Part shown: positions 62,148 through 64,000 of the stretch, piece after piece
Layout of the letters: each line of letters begins with the position of its first letter
How positions within the stretch are numbered: the stretch's first letter is position 1
NCBI GenBank assembly: GCA_027532905.1
Contig: JAPZUA010000001.1
Span: 975,950-1,039,949 of the forward strand
Length of the DNA: 64,000 bases
Direction: 5' to 3'
From: Magnetospirillum sp.
GTDB taxonomy: Bacteria; Pseudomonadota; Alphaproteobacteria; CACIAM-22H2
Translations under genes and position numbers: made by a program
The notes under the pieces: model-generated
What the model was told of the DNA's origin: nothing
The model's input: only the letters and a program-made list of their open reading frames with translations
Database searches by the model: none

Positions 62148-62618
62148 TCAGACCGCGCGTTCGAGCGGGTCTTCGAAGGAATTTTCGCTCGGGTCTTCAA
62201 AGCGCTGAAGGCGTGCGGCCGCAAGCCTTGCGAAGCGCAGCGTAAGGGCGCGCCGCCGCGCCGCAGCGAGCGGCGCGCAGATCTGGAGCGGCCGCCGCAC
62301 GACACCGTCGAACGCGTCGGCGACGATGAGGCCCGCCGTTTCCGGGATCAGACGGTCGGGAAAATCGACCGGCACCGCGAACGCAAACGCGTCGCACCAT
62401 TCGAGATATTCGGGCCATTTGCCGTCCGACTGAAAATCGGCGGCCGACGATTTGATTTCGACGATCGCGAAGTGCCCGTTGTCGTCCAATGCGAGAATAT
62501 CGGCGCGCCGCCCGCTCGCAAGCCCCGCCTCGGCAATGCCGACATAGCCGAGATTGCGCAGGAGCCTGAGCGTGCCGCGCCGAACCTGGCGCGCGACAAG
62601 ATCGTCGCGCGGCTTCAC
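62148..62618 (-). CDS. mmcB: MmcB-family putative endonuclease
   Basis: Small PD-(D/E)xK-fold protein (156 aa) of the MmcB family, a DNA-repair protein studied in Caulobacter. The catalytic layout is visible: D40 in GRRADILAL and E54-x-K56 in FAIVEIKSSAADF, with the family stretch WPEYLEWCDAFAFAVP. It starts at GTG 62618 and overlaps the upstream gene's TGA by four bases (GTGA), so the two are translationally coupled. Confidence 0.87.
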   Translation of the reverse strand: MKPRDDLVARQVRRGTLRLLRNLGYVGIAEAGLASGRRADILALDDNGHFAIVEIKSSAADFQSDGKWPEYLEWCDAFAFAVPVDFPDRLIPETAGLIVADAFDGVVRRPLQICAPLAAARRRALTLRFARLAAARLQRFEDPSENSFEDPLERAV

Positions 62619-64000
62619 ATGAAACCGGCTTGGCGCATCAGCACGAAAAGATCGCGCTGAGCGCGCGCTTTTTCGGCCGGATCGGCGATGTCGGCCACCA
62701 CCTCGCCCTCGAAATTGGGCCGCTTCAGCATACCCACGATGATGGCGCGCGCGAGATTAGAGGCCTTGCCCGGCGGCAGCGAGGTGGGCAGGCACATCTT
62801 CATCAGCATCATCGTGCGCATGCGCAACGGGCGCGCCGGATCGTCGATCTTTTCGAGGATGCGTTCGGTCTTCACGAAATGCACGAGCAGATCGTCGAGG
62901 CGCGTGCAGATGCGCTCGACATGTTCGGGCGGCAGGGGCGAGCTGCGGATTTCGCCCCACACTTGCGTGATACCGGCCATCTTCTCGTTGGGCGGCACGC
63001 GCGCTTTGACGATGTCGGAAATCGATTCGACGTTGACGAGCACGTCTTCGATGAGGCCGAAGGTTTCGTCCGGATAGAGGCGGCCCGTCGCCGTCTGCGT
63101 GAGGGCGATCAAGAAGCGCGTCTTGCGCAGCGGATTGAGCATGATCATCGCGATCCACGCTGCCGCCGCCCGGTAGCCCGCCGCGCCGCCGCGATTGAGG
63201 ATGCGCATCTTGCGCTGCACGAGCGCATCCACCAGATCGCTGCCGCCGATCGGCGGGGCCGCGTCCGGCATCAGCCGGTCGAGGATCTGGCGGAAGGTCG
63301 GAATTTCCTGTTCGGGGTCGCTGCGCACGAGCGGGTTCGCACCGCTAAGCTGGATGCGCACGCGCTCGATCAGCACTTGGCTGCAGCCGGGCAAGCGTCC
63401 GGCCTGCACGAGGCGGGCGATCTGCACGATGCTGTCGTCGGTACCACCGTCGGCAGAAGCCGGTGCGACGCCGGGTGGCGGGGCTTGCCATTGGCCAAGG
63501 GCAACGTCGAGCAGCTTGTTGACGGCGGCGGCAAGGCTCGGCTGGTCGCCGAGCAGTTCCTGGATCACGCTTGCGGTGCCCAAAATGTCGGCGACAAAAT
63601 CGTCAAGCCGGCGCGCGGCCACGTCGTCCTGGCTGTCGTTGATCCAGTAGAGCAGGCGCTCGAGCTTGCCGAGATAGTTGCGGATTTCGATGAGTTCGCG
63701 GCTGACGGCCACGCGGAACAGAAAATCGGCATTGGCCGCACTGTCGCCGGAACCGGCGACGATTTTTGCAACCGTCGCGTCGAGCCCGAGCTGCTTGATC
63801 GACGGCAGCTGCAGGGTTTCGACGTCTTTGGTGCGCTTGCCGATCTCGGTCGCAAAACCGTAGAGCGCGTCGCGGCGCTGGGCGACCGTTGCCCCGCCGC
63901 CCGAACCTTCGGCCTGCAGCGTTGCGACCTGGTTGAGCGCGCTGCCGACCAGCGCGTCCTGGTCCTGCAGGCGCTTGTATTCGCGGTAATTGTGCAGCAC
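62615..64000 (-). CDS. Unknown large helical protein, cut by the right edge
   Basis: At least 461 codons; the frame reaches the window edge, where a GTG sits exactly at the last bases, so the true start is probably beyond. I do not recognise a family. The sequence is soluble, mostly helical and rich in Ala, Leu, Asp and Arg. There is a glycine/alanine linker GSGGGATVAQRRD near the visible start and a Pro/Ala-rich linker QAPPPGVAPASADGGTD about 170 residues in. ICTRLDDLLVHFVKTERIL and MRTMMLMKMCLP are near the C-terminus. It overlaps mmcB by four bases. Confidence 0.65.
   Translation of the reverse strand: MLHNYREYKRLQDQDALVGSALNQVATLQAEGSGGGATVAQRRDALYGFATEIGKRTKDVETLQLPSIKQLGLDATVAKIVAGSGDSAANADFLFRVAVSRELIEIRNYLGKLERLLYWINDSQDDVAARRLDDFVADILGTASVIQELLGDQPSLAAAVNKLLDVALGQWQAPPPGVAPASADGGTDDSIVQIARLVQAGRLPGCSQVLIERVRIQLSGANPLVRSDPEQEIPTFRQILDRLMPDAAPPIGGSDLVDALVQRKMRILNRGGAAGYRAAAAWIAMIMLNPLRKTRFLIALTQTATGRLYPDETFGLIEDVLVNVESISDIVKARVPPNEKMAGITQVWGEIRSSPLPPEHVERICTRLDDLLVHFVKTERILEKIDDPARPLRMRTMMLMKMCLPTSLPPGKASNLARAIIVGMLKRPNFEGEVVADIADPAEKARAQRDLFVLMRQAGFM

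Noticed and set aside
1-64000. CRISPR arrays, insertion sequences, prophage or att sites
   Set aside because: No regularly spaced direct repeats, transposase or integrase motifs, or phage structural genes were recognised on either strand. The single tRNA has no duplicated 3' end nearby that I could find.

Overview
The window is GC-rich chromosomal DNA from an alphaproteobacterium, most plausibly a Rhodospirillales-type free-living heterotroph. The evidence is a gcrA cell-cycle regulator with GANTC sites in its promoter, a SAM-II riboswitch in front of metZ, an mmcB nuclease gene, the argD-argF-(exporter)-hslO and apaG/metZ neighbourhoods, and many solute-binding-protein transporters. Genes are tightly packed on both strands and no gene-free stretch exceeds 300 bases. 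I see one tRNA (Gly, CCC anticodon) and no rRNA, CRISPR array, transposase, integrase or phage gene.

Layout. 1-4082: minus-strand glycerol-3-phosphate uptake genes (ugpB-ugpA-ugpE, cut by the left edge) behind glycerol kinase; a PHO-box-like site precedes ugpB. 4150-9196: a minus-strand NitT/TauT-type ABC importer followed by a sulfite-oxidase-like enzyme, a glutathione peroxidase and a class V aminotransferase, with 8-base gene overlaps. 9393-12960: an MscS-type channel, recX and an ABC-2 permease. 13085-19802: arginine synthesis (argD, argF, argE), a LysE-type exporter, hslO, a lipoprotein, folE and apaG. 19897-21457: metZ with its SAM-II leader, then tRNA-Gly. 21466-26726: terC, a DUF4112 protein, an unknown protein, an OGT/SPINDLY-like glycosyltransferase and a first corA.

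26906-37693 is a catabolic cluster for an unidentified compound: ABC binding protein and two permeases (no ATPase), a PhyH dioxygenase, an RraA-fold protein, a GMC oxidoreductase, a Gfo/Idh/MocA dehydrogenase, a ThDP enzyme and an Ldh2-type dehydrogenase, with crcB lying inside it. A second corA follows. 38887-43243 holds gcrA, a HerA-like ATPase, a small secreted protein, and an ECF sigma factor with an anti-sigma protein whose N-terminal domain is exactly duplicated. 43389-46668 is a TRAP transporter; 46703-48905 a MltF-like lytic transglycosylase and a glycerophosphodiesterase. 48999-53049 is the rbfA-truB-rpsO-pnp translation/RNA-decay operon (minus strand), cut off from its usual partner infB. 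Just upstream of it lies a low-GC orphan gene (53192-53779) that looks like an ADP-ribosyltransferase-fold protein. 53806-64000: an AcuI-type reductase, a class III nucleotide cyclase, a beta-propeller protein with a TctCBA tricarboxylate-type transporter, a YddA/SbmA-type ABC exporter, mmcB and an unknown protein cut by the right edge.

The most interesting items are the ART-like orphan and the operon break beside it, the nested inverted repeats between terC and the DUF4112 gene, the gcrA promoter (GANTC in the -35/-10 spacer, perfect DnaA box, paired ACAA-N4-TTGT sites), the 76-residue duplication in the anti-sigma protein, and the unassigned catabolic cluster. Gene starts were chosen from ribosome-binding sites, overlaps and family lengths. 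No database searches were run.
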